Assembly: GCA_039602395.1 (NCBI GenBank)
Contig: JBCNJP010000007.1
Coordinates: forward strand, 119,446,957-119,510,956
Length of the DNA: 64,000 bases
From: Deinandra increscens subsp. villosa
Taxonomy: Eukaryota > Streptophyta > Magnoliopsida > Asterales > Asteraceae
Direction of reading: 5' to 3'
The position numbers were made by a program, and so were the translations under genes. Under the pieces are notes generated by a model that did not search any database, was not told where the DNA came from, and saw only the letters and a list, made by a program, of their open reading frames with translations. Of the stretch, positions 1 to 11,213 are shown piece after piece (the stretch's first letter is position 1; every line of letters starts with the position of its first letter).

Positions 1-1151
1 GGGAGGAGAGAATTGAGATATAGCCGTTGAACGGCTATATCAACGGTAATATATATATATTTTTTAATTTTTAAATTTTTAATTAACTCTCACACTATAT
101 ATATATCTCCACCCATTTTATAAATCATCTCATTCTCTCTCAATTCACTTAATCCTCACATTTTTTAAAAAAAAAATGGGTTCTCCCTCTTCCTCCACTC
201 TATTCGGTTACTACGACGATGAAGAAGACGAGGTTGTTTCCGCCGCAATTCAACTTTTTGACGAGCCGGTACCACGCCCGGTTATTAGGCGGAGACATCT
301 TGAACGTGATCGTAATGCGGCCAATGATAATTTGATGAGAGACTATTTTGGTGACAACCCGCTCTACACCGACGAGATGTTCAAAACTCGGTTTCGAATA
401 TCCAAACGGTTATTTTTGCGTATAGCCAAGGATCTGGAAGAACATTCACCGTATTTTAGGCAACGGTACGACGCCACTAGAAAGCTTGGGTTAACTTCCA
501 TTCAAAAGTGTACGTCGGCGATAAAAATTCTTGCGTACGGCAACACTACGGATATCAACGATGAGTATTTGAAGATGGCCGAGAAGACAACCAGAGACAC
601 GGTGGAGGAATTTTGCAAAGGTCTTGCTGACTTGTACACGACGCGGTATTTGAGAAAACCAACTTGGAACGACATGCAAAATCTATACGATCACCACGAA
701 GAAGTTCATGGTTTACCTGGCATGATTGGAAGTATAGATTGCATGCATTGGACTTGGGATAATTGTCCAGTCGAATGGTGAGGACATCACACGAGGGGTG
801 ATCAGAATGGTCCATCGGTTATTCTGCAGGCCGTATGCTCAAACGATCGTTGGATTTGGTACGCAAAATGTGGTATCGTGTTTTTATTTTTATTTGTAAC
901 CTTTTATTTTTTTTATCGTCTTTTGTTTTAGTTGTATCGTGTTTTTATTTTTATTTGTAACCTTTTATTTTTTAAATGAAAGTAGTTTTAAAAAAAAAAG
1001 TTAAAAAAAATTTAATAATTAAGTAATGATGGTGGGGCCTTATGGGGGTTTTATCCACTACACCATAAAGCCTCATGTCCAGTCAGCGTCCACATGGCGG
1101 ATAATGCCCCATGTTAGGCTTTATAGAGCTTTAACCATTACACATAGCCTT
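1..1151 (+). mobile_element. PIF/Harbinger transposon remnant
   Basis: The segment holds a Harbinger transposase fragment followed by an AT-rich tail and a GC-richer end (about 1035-1150) of the style seen at Harbinger termini. The left terminus may lie outside the window. A direct repeat of about 39 bp (873-911 and 935-973) sits where the transposase reading frame collapses, so the 3-prime half of the gene was probably lost by an internal deletion with local duplication. No target-site duplication could be confirmed. Confidence 0.7.
176..890 (+). pseudogene. Harbinger transposase (DDE nuclease, ALP1-like), truncated
   Basis: An open frame of 201 codons from the ATG at 176 matches the N-terminal part of plant PIF/Harbinger transposases. 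It has an acidic N-terminus, the NRDREAG-like segment (here ERDRNAAND, about residues 43-51), a DYFGDNP...F..RFR.S..LF region (about 57-84) and the start of the nuclease domain, GSIDCMHW.W.NCP, whose first catalytic Asp is residue 188. A TGA at 779-781 replaces the residue after EW. Transposase-like sequence continues in the same frame past the stop (GHHTRGDQNGP, then a WIWYA motif) to about 870, then ends in low-complexity T-rich DNA. The second Asp and the Glu of the triad are missing. Complete relatives are about twice as long. The intact element would cut and rejoin DNA at TTA targets; this copy cannot. Confidence 0.85.
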
Positions 1152-1267
1152 AGCTAACCCAAATGAATATACGTTTCAATCAAGTTTATTTGATAATCAG
1201 TTAAAATATAATTATTATTTAGATAGTACTTGTAAAGTAAATAAATGTAATTAGAGAGAGGTTATTG

Positions 1268-2092
1268 TGAGAAGTTTGGTTTGAGTAAGAATGATAAGAA
1301 AGAATCATAGCCATTATTTCTCCAATTAAAAGAAGCTCTATGGCTCAAAATTTTCCTGTGTAAAATTAGAGAGGAAAACAAATGAAAACAAAAGATGGAA
1401 GGGTAATTTTGACATTTTATCAAGTTTTCCTCATTTTTTAAACTTTCATAACTTTTAGATGCGACATTATTTTTATAAAAAAAATTACACCATAAAATCG
1501 AGCGTTTTTATCTTTAAAACGCGTACAATGTTGTTATATATAAAATAAAAAAATTTACTCTTTCGATTGTATCAAAATGTTCAGATTATTATGTCATTGT
1601 GTCAAAATGTTCAGATTATTCTGTCATATTGTGTTAAAAATGTTCAGATCATTGTGTCATATTGTGTTAACATGTTCATATCATTATGTCAAAAATCTAA
1701 ATATTAATTTTTTTATATATAGAGCAACACTATACATAATTTTGACACAATGATACAATGATCTGAACATTTGACACAATGACATAATGATATAAACATT
1801 TTGATACAATAATTTGGACACTTTGTGTAAAAAATCAAAACATTAATTTTATTAATTTTATATTAGCAATACTATATGCGTTTTAAAGATAAAAAACTCG
1901 TTTTTATGGTGTAGGTTTTTAAAAAAATAATATCGTATGTGCAAGTTATGAATGTTAAAAAAATGGAGGAACTTAATTAAAAGTCAACAAAGGTGGCTAA
2001 GACCAAATTACCCCTCATTCATTTTTTATTATAGATCAAGATCCAATAACTGAGATTTCTTCTTATCCTTCTTACCTAAACCAAACTTCTCA
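1268..2092. mobile_element. Long inverted-repeat DNA element, probably Mutator-like
   Basis: The ends form a diverged terminal inverted repeat starting GAGAAGTTTGGTTT on both sides and continuing about 200-250 bp inwards (1268-1530 against 1860-2092). Inside, a unit of about 30 bp with the core TGTTCAGATTAT/TTGTGTCA is repeated several times (1570-1690) and again in inverted orientation (1735-1830). There is no coding sequence. Long TIRs suggest a non-autonomous Mutator-like element, but no clean 9-bp target duplication was found, so the edges are approximate. Confidence 0.55.
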
Positions 2093-2640
2093 TTTAAACT
2101 TCTTTTAATATAAGATAAACCGTGGTTAGATAAATTAATAATATTATAATTTAGTTGTTTATATTTTTCATATTAAATCAATGTTTAATATCTTATAAAT
2201 ACAAGGTATGTGTAACCGTTGTCGTATTCGAAACCGGGGGTTTTGGATTATCTAAGAAATGTAAAAATTGGGCAAAATGAATAAATACCCACCGGTTCAG
2301 GTCTGGGTTTAGGAACCCAGACAGTCCGCATGCTCAGCGGGTCGACTGGTCGGGTGCGCAACCTAATAAAGGTTTGCCTGTTCCATAATGCTAGAAGTGT
2401 ACAGTTCGCGAGGCCAGGTGTCTAACTAGAGATTCCGCATCGATGGGTGGTCGATAAAACCAAGATTTTTACTATTTTCTGTCATTCGCAACCAAAAATC
2501 TCGAAGAGACTCTCTGCCCAAGTGTGTGTACGCCTAAGGAAGCATTATAGAGGGTTGTTGGAACTCAGTTGAAGTTTCTAAGGGCCAAGACTAGTGTTGG
2601 TTCCTAAACTGAATAACTCATGATATTGAATTTTGATTTT
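2093..2640. other. Intergenic stretch without recognised gene
   Basis: Part of this stretch (2280-2560) has higher GC content than its surroundings and may be an old transposon piece. No frame of useful length, splice-supported exon or terminal repeat was recognised. Confidence 0.4.
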
Positions 2641-3240
2641 GAGCTATGGATGGCTAATGTCTTTTTTGTTGGCTTTATACGTTCAAGTAACAACATTTGC
2701 AGATACAAGTAAGATTAAAGAGTTACACACTATGGTAAACGAGGTTAATTAATTATTAGTGAAATAATTAATGACGGATTATTTATTTGATAAATAATTA
2801 TTGGGAAATCAGATTTTTAAATTATACGTTAATTGATTTGTTTGTTTTGAATATTTATTTGGATAATTATTTTAATTTCAATAAATAGTTATAAATTTAT
2901 TTAATAAAACATAACTTTTTTTTTGAACGGCGTTTGGAACTACTCCCCAAATCTCTAATACCCGAGTGAGCCTTCCTGAGACGGGATTACAACCGTCCAT
3001 ACTGATTTTAATAAAACATAACTTGATTCCTAAGGTTTGTGAGAAGTCTATAAATAGAGGCTTAGGGTTCTCATTTACACTATACTTGAAAAATGAGAAA
3101 CCCTAATCTCTTATGGTTTTCTGTGCGTAACCCTATGCCGTCCCTCCCCCAGCTGTTACCAGCCTCCGTCACTAGTTTGACCACCCCCGCCATTGATCAG
3201 TGTCTGTTCCCCTTGAAGCCATGAAACCTTAATTAGGGTT
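2640..3240 (+). repeat. LTR-like segment with TATA box
   Basis: AT-rich DNA is followed by CTATAAATAGAGGC (about 3048-3062) and a GC-richer downstream part. This layout is typical of a retrotransposon LTR promoter with its transcription start. Neither LTR ends nor a primer-binding site could be fixed, so this is a suggestion only. The retroposed fragment at 2918-3007 was inserted into it. Confidence 0.3.
2918..3007 (-). mobile_element. 5-prime-truncated SINE/LINE insertion with 17-bp target duplication
   Basis: The direct repeat TTAATAAAACATAACTT flanks the insertion (2901-2917 and 3008-3024), a target-site duplication of the length made by target-primed reverse transcription. Read on the minus strand, the 90-bp insert ends in CGCCGTTC followed by a poly-A run. 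The same tail type, CGCCATTC plus A-rich, closes the SINE-like element near 30105-30375. Confidence 0.75.
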
Positions 3241-3578
3241 TATGCATATATATATTTTTGTTTGTGCTTGTTTTCATGTGGAATCATCTCTAGCGCCCAG
3301 ATCCATTGATTCTAGGTGTTTTAGATTTGTTGTTGTTAACCTGCTGATAAGGTATAACCCTAAAACATCCTATGGTTGCTTTCGTTTACTTTCACTGTTA
3401 ATTTTTCGTATCTGGGTGCTTGGTAGGATGATCCGAGCACTACTAGAAAGTAGACCTAACTTTTTAGAAGCAACCATTTCAAATGAGTCGCATTTGACTA
3501 TAATTTAACTTTGTTGTATATAAATGTTGCGTTAAAAGATCTAATGCAACCATTTTAATAAAAAGTTACAGAGTTATA

Positions 3579-5635
3579 TTAAATATGTAGCCTTTTAATT
3601 GCGATTTCGCCACAAAGGACAATGGTTATCATAATATTAATAAGAAAAAAAGTCGTGGAGACTGCATTAGCCCAAAACGACTTTGGAACATCTATCTGGA
3701 ATAACAGAGCCCGAGCAACTTCAAGAAGATGTCTATTTTTTCGTTTAGCAACCCCTTTTTGGGCTAGTGTGTCGGCACATGATGACTCATGAAGTATACC
3801 ATGTAGAAGGAAGTGTGATTGAAATGATTCCGACAAATATTACATTGCATTATCACTACACAACTTTTGTATAACGAGTTTAGATTGATTTTTTATTTCA
3901 GCATAAAACGAGCAAAAATGAGTAAGCACCTCGGAACGGTTCTTCTTAAAAAAAAGCCAGGTTACACGAGAATAGTCATCAACAAATGTAACAAAATACT
4001 TGGGTTTGGACAAAATAGTACACGGACCCCAAAAATCAGATTATATAACTCGAAAGGGACGTAACCGCTTATTGACACGAGGACTCAAAGGAACACGTTG
4101 GTGCTTTGCAAAACTGACATGACTCACAAGGTAAATATGATAAGGAAGAGAGTTCTGGACACAATTTCTTCAGATTTTGGAGGGAGGGATGTCCTAATCG
4201 ACAATCTTGTTCAAATGCAGATAAGGAAATTAAGCAAGCTAGAGAATGAGGAGTCTGAGTTTCAAGTATATATAGGTCATCAGATTCTTGTCCCTTACCA
4301 ATAATCCCCTTCGTTGACAGATCCTGAAAAACAAAATGATCAGGGAAAATAAGGCGCTGCAGTTCAAACCATGTGTAATTTTGCTGACACATAGTAAATT
4401 TAACGGGAAGTTAGGTAAGCTCAAAACAGATGACAAGGAAAGTGTAGGGGGTAACATCAGATCTGTGAACCAAGCACTCTAGGGTTGGATCCATCAGCTA
4501 TGGTAACATGGGATGACGATGCATGTTTACAAAAGTTTGAGAGAAGTAGAGGATTACCAGTCATATATATGTTTGGAAGCGCCAGAGTCAATAACCCATT
4601 TAGGGCTAGAGGATAAAAGACACTTGGGAGTGTTACCTATCTCTGCAAAGGCAGCAGTAAGAGTCACATTTGGACAAGGATACTCTTCTGCTGGAGCGGG
4701 GTTATTACTTTCGGATGCGATAGCAACATGAGCAGAAGAACCTCTAGAGTTTCTTGCCAGTAGTTTCTTACAAGTGTGCTTGATGTGACCCAACTCATGG
4801 TAATTGTAATACTCAACTACATCAGATTCTAGAACACAATCACCTTGAACAGGTGCACGATCACTATAATTTCCTCTCGAACCACCAAGTTGACCACTAC
4901 GTGGTCCACATGATAGCCACCATGGGATTCCCCTCTGCTGACCAAGGAGCTGGTGTAAACTACATGTGAGATTGGATCCAAAATAAAGACTTTCATGACG
5001 GAGAATGCAAGCAAAGGTGTCCTAGAGGGGAGGAATGTCAAATTCCTTCAAGAACTGAGACCGAATAGCATCAAATTTTGATCGCAGGCCAGTCAGAAAA
5101 CTCATTACGGTAATCTGTTCCCATTAAATTTGCATAACTTTTATATCGGCACTAAGAGGTAGAAGAGAGTTCATCTCTTCAAAGTTCTTCTTGAACTCCG
5201 TAACATAGGCCATCAAAGAACGACCATGTTGCCTCCCCCCCCCCCCCCCCCCATGAAAAGATTTAAATACACTATAAATTCTGGAAATATTACTCTTTCT
5301 AGAATAAAGAAAACCCAACTAGTCCATCAATTCCTTAACATACTCACAACGCTTCACAAGAGAATAACTGTTGCATCAATAGAGTTTCTAACTTGTAGAA
5401 ACAACCTTGCGTCATTTTGTAACCATTGTTCTTTAGTTTCATTGGTAGGAGGGTTAGAAGTCATGTGAGACGCCTTTCCAATACGTCATAGATAGATACA
5501 GATAGTTTTGCTCCACTTGAAAAAGTTCAAGCCATCGAGTTTATTATCGGTGAGCCGTGTTGCTACGAGGAGCACATCGGCAATACCGGCAGTCAAACCC
5601 GTAGAACCATTTTTGTTTTCATTCGTATTGGACAT
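3579..5635 (-). pseudogene. Ty1/copia gag-protease-integrase, decayed and truncated
   Basis: Read on the minus strand from the ATG at 5635 (MSNTNENKN...), this is a copia polyprotein in pieces. The gag start is at 5635-5486. Gag fragments follow to about 4830. Next come the protease entry WVIDSGASKH (about 4593-4565), the protease-to-integrase linker with a GKG.ES..LY motif, and the integrase zinc-binding region with C.LGH and CESC (about 4392-4090). The integrase core is broken (CSDNAM near 3858), and the late core motif GVAKRKNRHLLEVARALL lies at about 3760-3700. Several frameshifts split it. A run of 17-18 C on the plus strand (about 5236-5252) interrupts gag. Reverse transcriptase, RNase H and the 3-prime LTR are absent, so the element was truncated at about 3579. 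Copia polyproteins normally run as one frame of about 1,300-1,500 residues. Confidence 0.88.
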
Positions 5636-6160
5636 CTTGATAAAACAGTCTAAAGATAAGACAAAACTGAAGTGAAATAGACCAAACCGAGAGAACCAGA
5701 AAATCAGAGTCAACCCACACCCAATCAACAAATCTAGACCAAATGCAAATAACTTTACTACTAGGAGAACCAAGAATGCAGACCAACCAGATCTGTAAAA
5801 GGATAGTCGAATAAACACAGATCCGTAACTAAAAGTAGTCGGATTTCAAAATAAACACAAAAAGTAGCTCAGAAGTTCCAGAATGACAACAACAGAAGAA
5901 AAAACATAGCGAGATTGGCCTACATTACGCTCTCACACGCCGGCGCCTGGGCGGAACGTGGCGGAAGAATGGCGACGCGCAGGGAAGAGTTACGAAGACA
6001 TACTCACAAGGCAGGCTAATCGTACCCTTTTGAGGGTGATGGCGGTGGAGGTGAGACTCAAGACGGGCCCGCTAAAAGATTTCTGAACTGGACCATATTG
6101 TACTCAGTAGGGTACAACTGTCACAACCTAAGGTGTGACTCTCAACTATGTATTTTAGAA

Positions 6161-6176
6161 GCCAACTCTGATACCA
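6161..6176 (-). promoter_or_regulatory. Copia primer-binding site (initiator Met-tRNA type)
   Basis: On the minus strand TGGTATCAGAGTTGGC directly follows the LTR end ..TTCAACA. TGGTATCAGAG is complementary to the 3-prime end of initiator Met-tRNA, the usual primer for plant copia reverse transcription. Confidence 0.85.
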
Positions 6177-6940
6177 TGTTGAAGGTAATCAAAGAGAATG
6201 ATAATGAAAATGATTATCTTTTTACTCATTCATTATCACAACTTATGTAGATTGTTGGGAATTACCTAGTTCGACGAGTTCGTGATTTGGTTAGATGAAA
6301 CTCAACGTACCACTTACCGTTTGACCGTTCGCACAACACGGTGAAGTTTATGACTCGAAGACTCTCACTAACCGAAGACATGGCAAAGTGACATTATTAT
6401 TTAGATGTAATAATATTTATTTGTCACTAGTTACTAGTTGTTGGTTATTTACTAGTTTGCCATTGTTAGGTTAGTATATATAGTTTGGTCTTTCATTTGT
6501 GAAAGACATGTATGATTGTATAAGTGAGAGAGAGAACATGAATCTTTGAAGTTGTGTGGGTTCATGAACACTTGTTCATGAACCTAGCATGAGTGGTGTA
6601 GGTAAACATGTAATCATTCAAAATCATCTTTGATTATCTATTTATCTTGTTCATCACATCTTCTTTATTATCCTCATCATCATCATCACATCTCACAACA
6701 CCATTGTTGAAGATCCGGTCCATTATGTTCTTCTAGGTGTTTATATTTGTTCTACAAAGACGAAGCTCACAAAGTCTCCGATCCGCTTCCGCTGTGCCAT
6801 CGGGGTTTGGCTTGGCTCACCGACCCCGGTTTCTACATAGATGTATGTATAGAAGAAGAACATGCCCACTAATGAAACCCTAACGCACACTGGGCTGACA
6901 CAAGTCGATATATAATACCTCTAACTATAAAATACTAACA
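6177..6940 (-). repeat. 5-prime LTR of the minus-strand copia element, interrupted
   Basis: The LTR runs from TGTTAGTATTTTATAG (minus strand, 6940) to TTCAACA (6177), with TG..CA ends abutting the primer-binding site. It is interrupted by a 585-bp solo LTR plus a 5-bp duplication. Without these the LTR is about 174 bp, short for a copia element, so some loss is possible. Confidence 0.7.
6253..6837 (+). mobile_element. Solo LTR (585 bp) with TAGAT target duplication
   Basis: The segment starts TGTTGGGAATTACC and ends GGTTTCTACA. It is flanked by the 5-bp direct repeat TAGAT (6248-6252 and 6838-6842). A TATA-like GTATATATAG lies near 6473, implying plus orientation. There is no internal region, so this is the product of LTR-LTR recombination. 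It sits inside the older copia LTR. Confidence 0.88.
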
Positions 6941-6944
6941 GGGA

Positions 6945-7540
6945 TTATTCATAAGATTGTTACCTTTAGTAGAAGACATCCCATGTATCCCAATTCCCAA
7001 GGCAACACCCCTAACTCGCCCGCGCGCGCATGGCATGGGCGATGGGCGGAATATGACGCTTTGATGACACTTTGTATGCCCGGATCGCCGCCAGTTGCTT
7101 GAGAGCTGCTTTTGTATTTTTGGATTTTCAAGTGGGCGTGCGGATGAGGTTGGTACGAGTAAGTGTCACGTGTGGCGTGACTAATTCGTCGGTGACACCC
7201 GCGTGGCGCAGCTTGGGCTGGGCGCGTGTACCCTAGTACGTTGCGTGACAGATGGCGCATGTGTACGCATACGCGGAAGCGGACCAACAGGCTAGTGGGC
7301 GCAGATAACCTCCGTGCTTGCGCGGATACTGTTGCGGAGCGCGGGTCTCGATGGCCTGCGCGTGAGTAGCATATGGGGAGCCCATGTTTTGCCTGAACTG
7401 CTACTTACTGCGTGCGCGTGCGCGTGCCCAGTCTGCAATTTCCGAAACAGTCAAGTTAATACTGCTGTTTTGTTTTTGTCCATTTTAATACGAGTTAAAC
7501 CACCCAAAATGGGGGAAAGAAATCGAAAAATTCGTTAATA
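6945..7540. other. GC- and CpG-rich island, no recognised gene
   Basis: Between about 6990 and 7440 base composition changes sharply, with runs such as CGCCCGCGCGCGCATGG and TGCGCGTGCGCGTGCC. Both strands carry frames of 70-110 codons here, but composition alone makes such frames likely and none resembles a known protein. It may be the body of an unrecognised transposable element. Confidence 0.4.
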
Positions 7541-7884
7541 TGCTTAATGCAATTTTTTACCACGCATTTTTTTTGGGTCTTTTAAAGTGTTGCTAAACAC
7601 TACAAATAGAAGCTCATATGTTGAGGTCCAACACACCAAGCATAAGCTGCTTACTCTTTCTCAAATCCTCTTCGCATATTGCTCTTTATGGAGTTTTTCA
7701 ATAATTCAACATCTACCGCTATTGTACCCTGAGAAATAGAATGGTTCTCGTATGAAGACACGAAATTTGTTTTAAGGGATTGAATCTAACCATATCCTTA
7801 GCCAACTCACTTTCCTTACTTTTTTTTATTTCATTATTTTTTCTCTCCATCCCAAAAGTTTTCTCAAACTATTTATTGTACTTA
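7541..7884. other. Intergenic stretch without recognised gene
   Basis: AT-rich DNA with a TATA-like CTACAAATAGAAGC (about 7600). No supported coding sequence. Confidence 0.4.
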
Positions 7885-9566
7885 GAGCATACGGTATACC
7901 TCCGTTAAGGGGTGTTAAAGGGCTTTGGCGTCAGCTTGGCGGTGTGGAACACCGCCCCTAGGTGTTATGGGTGACATGGTTAATCTCCGTCAAATTGTTA
8001 ACGACATCATTTGATTTTTTTAGCTGTTGGCTACTAATGAGCATTAAAAAAAACATTTTTACCACCATTTTAATACACTATAAATACCGATTTTTTCACA
8101 ATTTTTTACGTCTCTCTTTCTACTCTTTCTTTCACTCTATATTAAAAAAAACACAATGAATCCCAACCAAGAATCAAGCAAAACACCTTTAAGCAACCAT
8201 ATCTTCAACCATGGCATATGCCCATTTATGCGGGGCAACCAAACCCGTTATATACGGGTCAAGACCACTCAAAATATGTATAATCATAACCCCACCTTCA
8301 CTAACTACGCTCAATGGGGGGCAAATCCCACCACCTCAAGTCCCACCATCCCAATCTCAACCTCAAACACCTCTTTTTGATCAAGATGATGACGACGTTA
8401 AAGTTGTACCGGAAACAAAAGTTCCGGCTCGGGTACAAAAAGGGCGACGAAAAGGAAAAAAAACGATGGATGGGACGAAACAATTGGAAGGCTGGGTGAA
8501 GTGGGATATGACCGAGGAACTACATCTTATTCGAGCCTACGTGGATACATCCGAAGACCCATGATATGGTATATTTTTTTTATGTCTTCATTTTTAAAGA
8601 ACTTATTTTTTATATTATCATCTTCTATATATCTATATTTAGACAACTCTCAAACAAAAGAGACATTTTGGGATCGATTTAGCAAAAAGTTTCACGAGAA
8701 CGTCAACACTACAAAAAAAGACGGTGAACTTCCCTTATTTCGTAATAGTGACAAATTGAGCGGAAAATTGGGTGTTACGAAGACGAACATTGCAAAGTTT
8801 CATGCCATTATGGTAGGGGTGGAGCGAAACCGTCAAAGCGGTGCAAGTGACCTCCACGTGTTAAACACTGCCATTACTCGTTATAAAGATGATCATAATT
8901 CGTCACCTCTCCTTGAGCATTACAACATTTTGAGAAGGTCCCCAATTTTCATGAAATAATGGAGGGACCAAAAGGAAGCAAGAAACGATCATCAACCGAC
9001 ATGGATAGTCCCATGGGTTCGGCCTCCACGGAATATAAACCTTAACGATGATGCGATCAACATGGACGACGACGAAGATGAAACGCAACTGGATGTTTTG
9101 TGGAGGCCGGTGGGGAAAAAGAAGGCAATGCGACAACAAAAGGAGAAGCTTGAAGATGATGCTTTCGTGGCACAAGTTCCCTTTTTCAACATTGAACAAC
9201 AAAAACGAACTAAATTGCGGGAGGAAAAAATGCGTCTCCAACAACTCCGCATGCTTGTCTTGGATACCTCGAATATGACTGAAGTGCAACGAGTGTCAGT
9301 TGAGAAAGAGAAGGAGCACATTATGAAAAAACTGACGAAAAATAGTTTGTTTTTAGTTTATATTTCAAGTATTTGTAGTTTTTATGTTTTTTTATTTTTT
9401 TATTTTCTAGATCAAGTATTTGTAGTTTTTAAACTGTTTTTTATTTTCTAGTTTAATATTAATGTGGTTAGTTATTTACTTGCAATTTAAATTTTTGAAA
9501 AGTAAAAAAAAAAACAACAAAAATATTTCACCACACCATATCACATAACATGGAGTATACCTCACG
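7885..9566 (+). mobile_element. PIF/Harbinger element carrying the accessory (SANT) gene
   Basis: The left end has GGTATACCTCCGTTA; the right end, read inwards, has GGTATACTCCATGTTA, an imperfect terminal inverted repeat. The right end is nearly the same as one end of the Harbinger derivative at 52655-53485 (..CACATAACATGGAGTATA). It carries only the DNA-binding accessory gene, not the transposase. Edges are approximate. Confidence 0.65.
8156..9451 (+). pseudogene. Harbinger accessory protein (Myb/SANT-like), multiply frameshifted
   Basis: Starting at the ATG at 8156 (MNPNQ...), the N-terminal segment ends in YAQWGA. A frame change at the G-run near 8310 leads into a proline/glutamine and acidic stretch (FDQDDDD), a basic segment (KGRRKGKK) and the first SANT helix (W.MTEELHLIRAYVD). 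A likely intron of about 70 bp follows (GT near 8570, TTTAG at about 8640). The domain continues as TKETFWDRF...H and a QSGASD..VL..A segment, ending at a stop near 8959. A further frame holds the DSPMGSAST linker, and the C-terminal coiled region (WRPVGKKKA...EEKMRLQQLR) lies at 9062-9345. Intact versions are nuclear proteins that bind transposon ends and recruit the transposase. At least three frame changes make this copy non-coding. Confidence 0.82.
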
Positions 9567-10268
9567 TCTATGTATATGATAAAAATGGGTTATCCAGTCA
9601 TCACTTAATTGAAAAGTATATCTATAATTTAGTGTTATCCGGTCATCTCTTATATTTTAATATTTTAGTTTCTTTTTTTCTTAACTGAAAAGTTTCTTTG
9701 ACTTTTTTTTTTTAAAATTTATTATGTGACTTTTAAATTTTTATTTAATTGTATTGTAACTTCTTTTTCTTTCCTTAGTAATTTTTTTCATTCAAGTTGT
9801 GACTGTATTTACGTTTAGTTTTCTGTTTTCTTTTCTTGTAATCGTAAGTAATTTATTTCTATTTCTTTGGAGTCGTAAATTAATAGAAGTGCTTTATTTA
9901 TTTAATTTTAACGAACGGTTCCTACATATTATTAGTACCGTTCCTACATATTATTAGTTGGATTTCATTTGAACTAACATGATAAAATGTAGAAAAAAAT
10001 GAAATTAATTAACATAAATAAACAAAGATATATATATCATAAACTTCTGAACAATATTCACATAAACTTAACCTATAAACAATCAACAGAAATTATAAAG
10101 AATTTAAGAATATAGCTCACAAGTGGCCGAGTGGAAGTATAAATCTTCAATTCTACAAGCAAGGATTTATGTTAAAGTGAAGTTTTGTGAAATATTGAGG
10201 AAGTTAACATGGCCATATATGTATTTTTACCCAATTGTTACTTTTATGGGCTGACATAAAAATAAAAT
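9567..10268. other. AT-rich intergenic DNA
   Basis: T-rich low-complexity DNA with a short repeated phrase near 9915-9960 (CGTTCCTACATATTATTAG twice). No gene or terminal repeat recognised. Confidence 0.45.
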
Positions 10269-11213
10269 GGAAAATTGGCCCATATTAATCCCAGTTATTC
10301 TAGTTTGGCCAATAATAATCCCAGTTTTGATTTTTCCTTATAATAATCCCATTTATTAACCCATTGGCCTATATTGAACCGCCGTTAACTATACACTAAC
10401 CCAGTTAGTGTGAGGGGTTGTCTTTGTAATTTCTTGAAATGGAGGGATCTTTGATGGACATACAACAAATGTGGTATCTATGTATCTGTGTTTGTTACAA
10501 TTAAAAGATATATTGTTTTCTTTTCCTTAACTCATTATACCCCAAACCCCATTCCCAGTTAACTCACGATTCCTTTCATTCATAAGTCAGCAACTATTTT
10601 AAATGGAGGGATTAACTGATTGTTAACTATTTTAGTACAACAATCGCATCATCCAGTTTGTTTTATAAAAAATATTTATAAAAAATAATGATATTTTAAA
10701 TGGAGGGATTTGTAACTGGTTGTTAACTATTTTAATTCAACAATCGCATCATCCAACTTGTTTAATCAAAGATATTTATAAAAAATAATGATTAATACGA
10801 TGAATATTAAAGAAAATAAACGAAAAAGTATATAGAATACAACATCTTAATTATAAGTTTTATAAGAAAGTTCTATGTTCATAATTAAAATAGTTGTTGA
10901 CTTGTGAATATGAAAGCAATCGTGGATTAACTAGAAACGGGTTTTGGGATATAGTGAGTTAAGAAAAAGAAAAAAAAGTTTTAATTGTAATAAACACACA
11001 CATAGATACCACATTTGTTGTATGTTCATTAAAGATCCCTCTATTTGAACAAATTATAAAAACAGTCCTCACACTAACTGCGTTAGTTTATAGTTAACGA
11101 CGGTTCAATATAGGCCAGTGGGTTAATAATTAGGATTATTGTGAGGAAAAAACAAAACTGGGATTATTATCGGCCAAATTGGAATAACTGGGATTAATAT
11201 GGGCCAATTTTCC
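10269..11213. mobile_element. Non-autonomous Mutator-like element with 9-bp target duplication
   Basis: The element starts GGAAAATTGGCCCATATTAA and ends with its reverse complement. The inverted repeat extends over roughly 300 bp on each side, with shared blocks such as GCCGTTAACTATA and CAACAAATGTGGTATCTATG. The perfect 9-bp direct repeat AAATAAAAT flanks it (10260-10268 and 11214-11222). A 9-bp duplication with long TIRs is the Mutator signature. The 10600-10860 core contains a direct repeat (CAACAATCGCATCATCCA twice) and no coding sequence. Confidence 0.9.

Noticed and set aside
3436..3570. CACTACTAGAAA at 3436 as the end of a CACTA transposon
   Set aside because: It resembles a CACTA terminus and is followed by repeat-like phrases, but no matching opposite end, 3-bp duplication or transposase was found, so it is not listed as a feature.
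5236..5252. C-run (and the G or C runs near 14844, 32288 and 50250) as functional quadruplex motifs
   Set aside because: They are single homopolymer runs, more likely replication slippage or sequencing artefacts than designed structures.
6949..7538. Frames of 112 (minus) and 74 (plus) codons in the GC-rich island
   Set aside because: Stops are rare in GC-rich DNA. The peptides look random and resemble no family.
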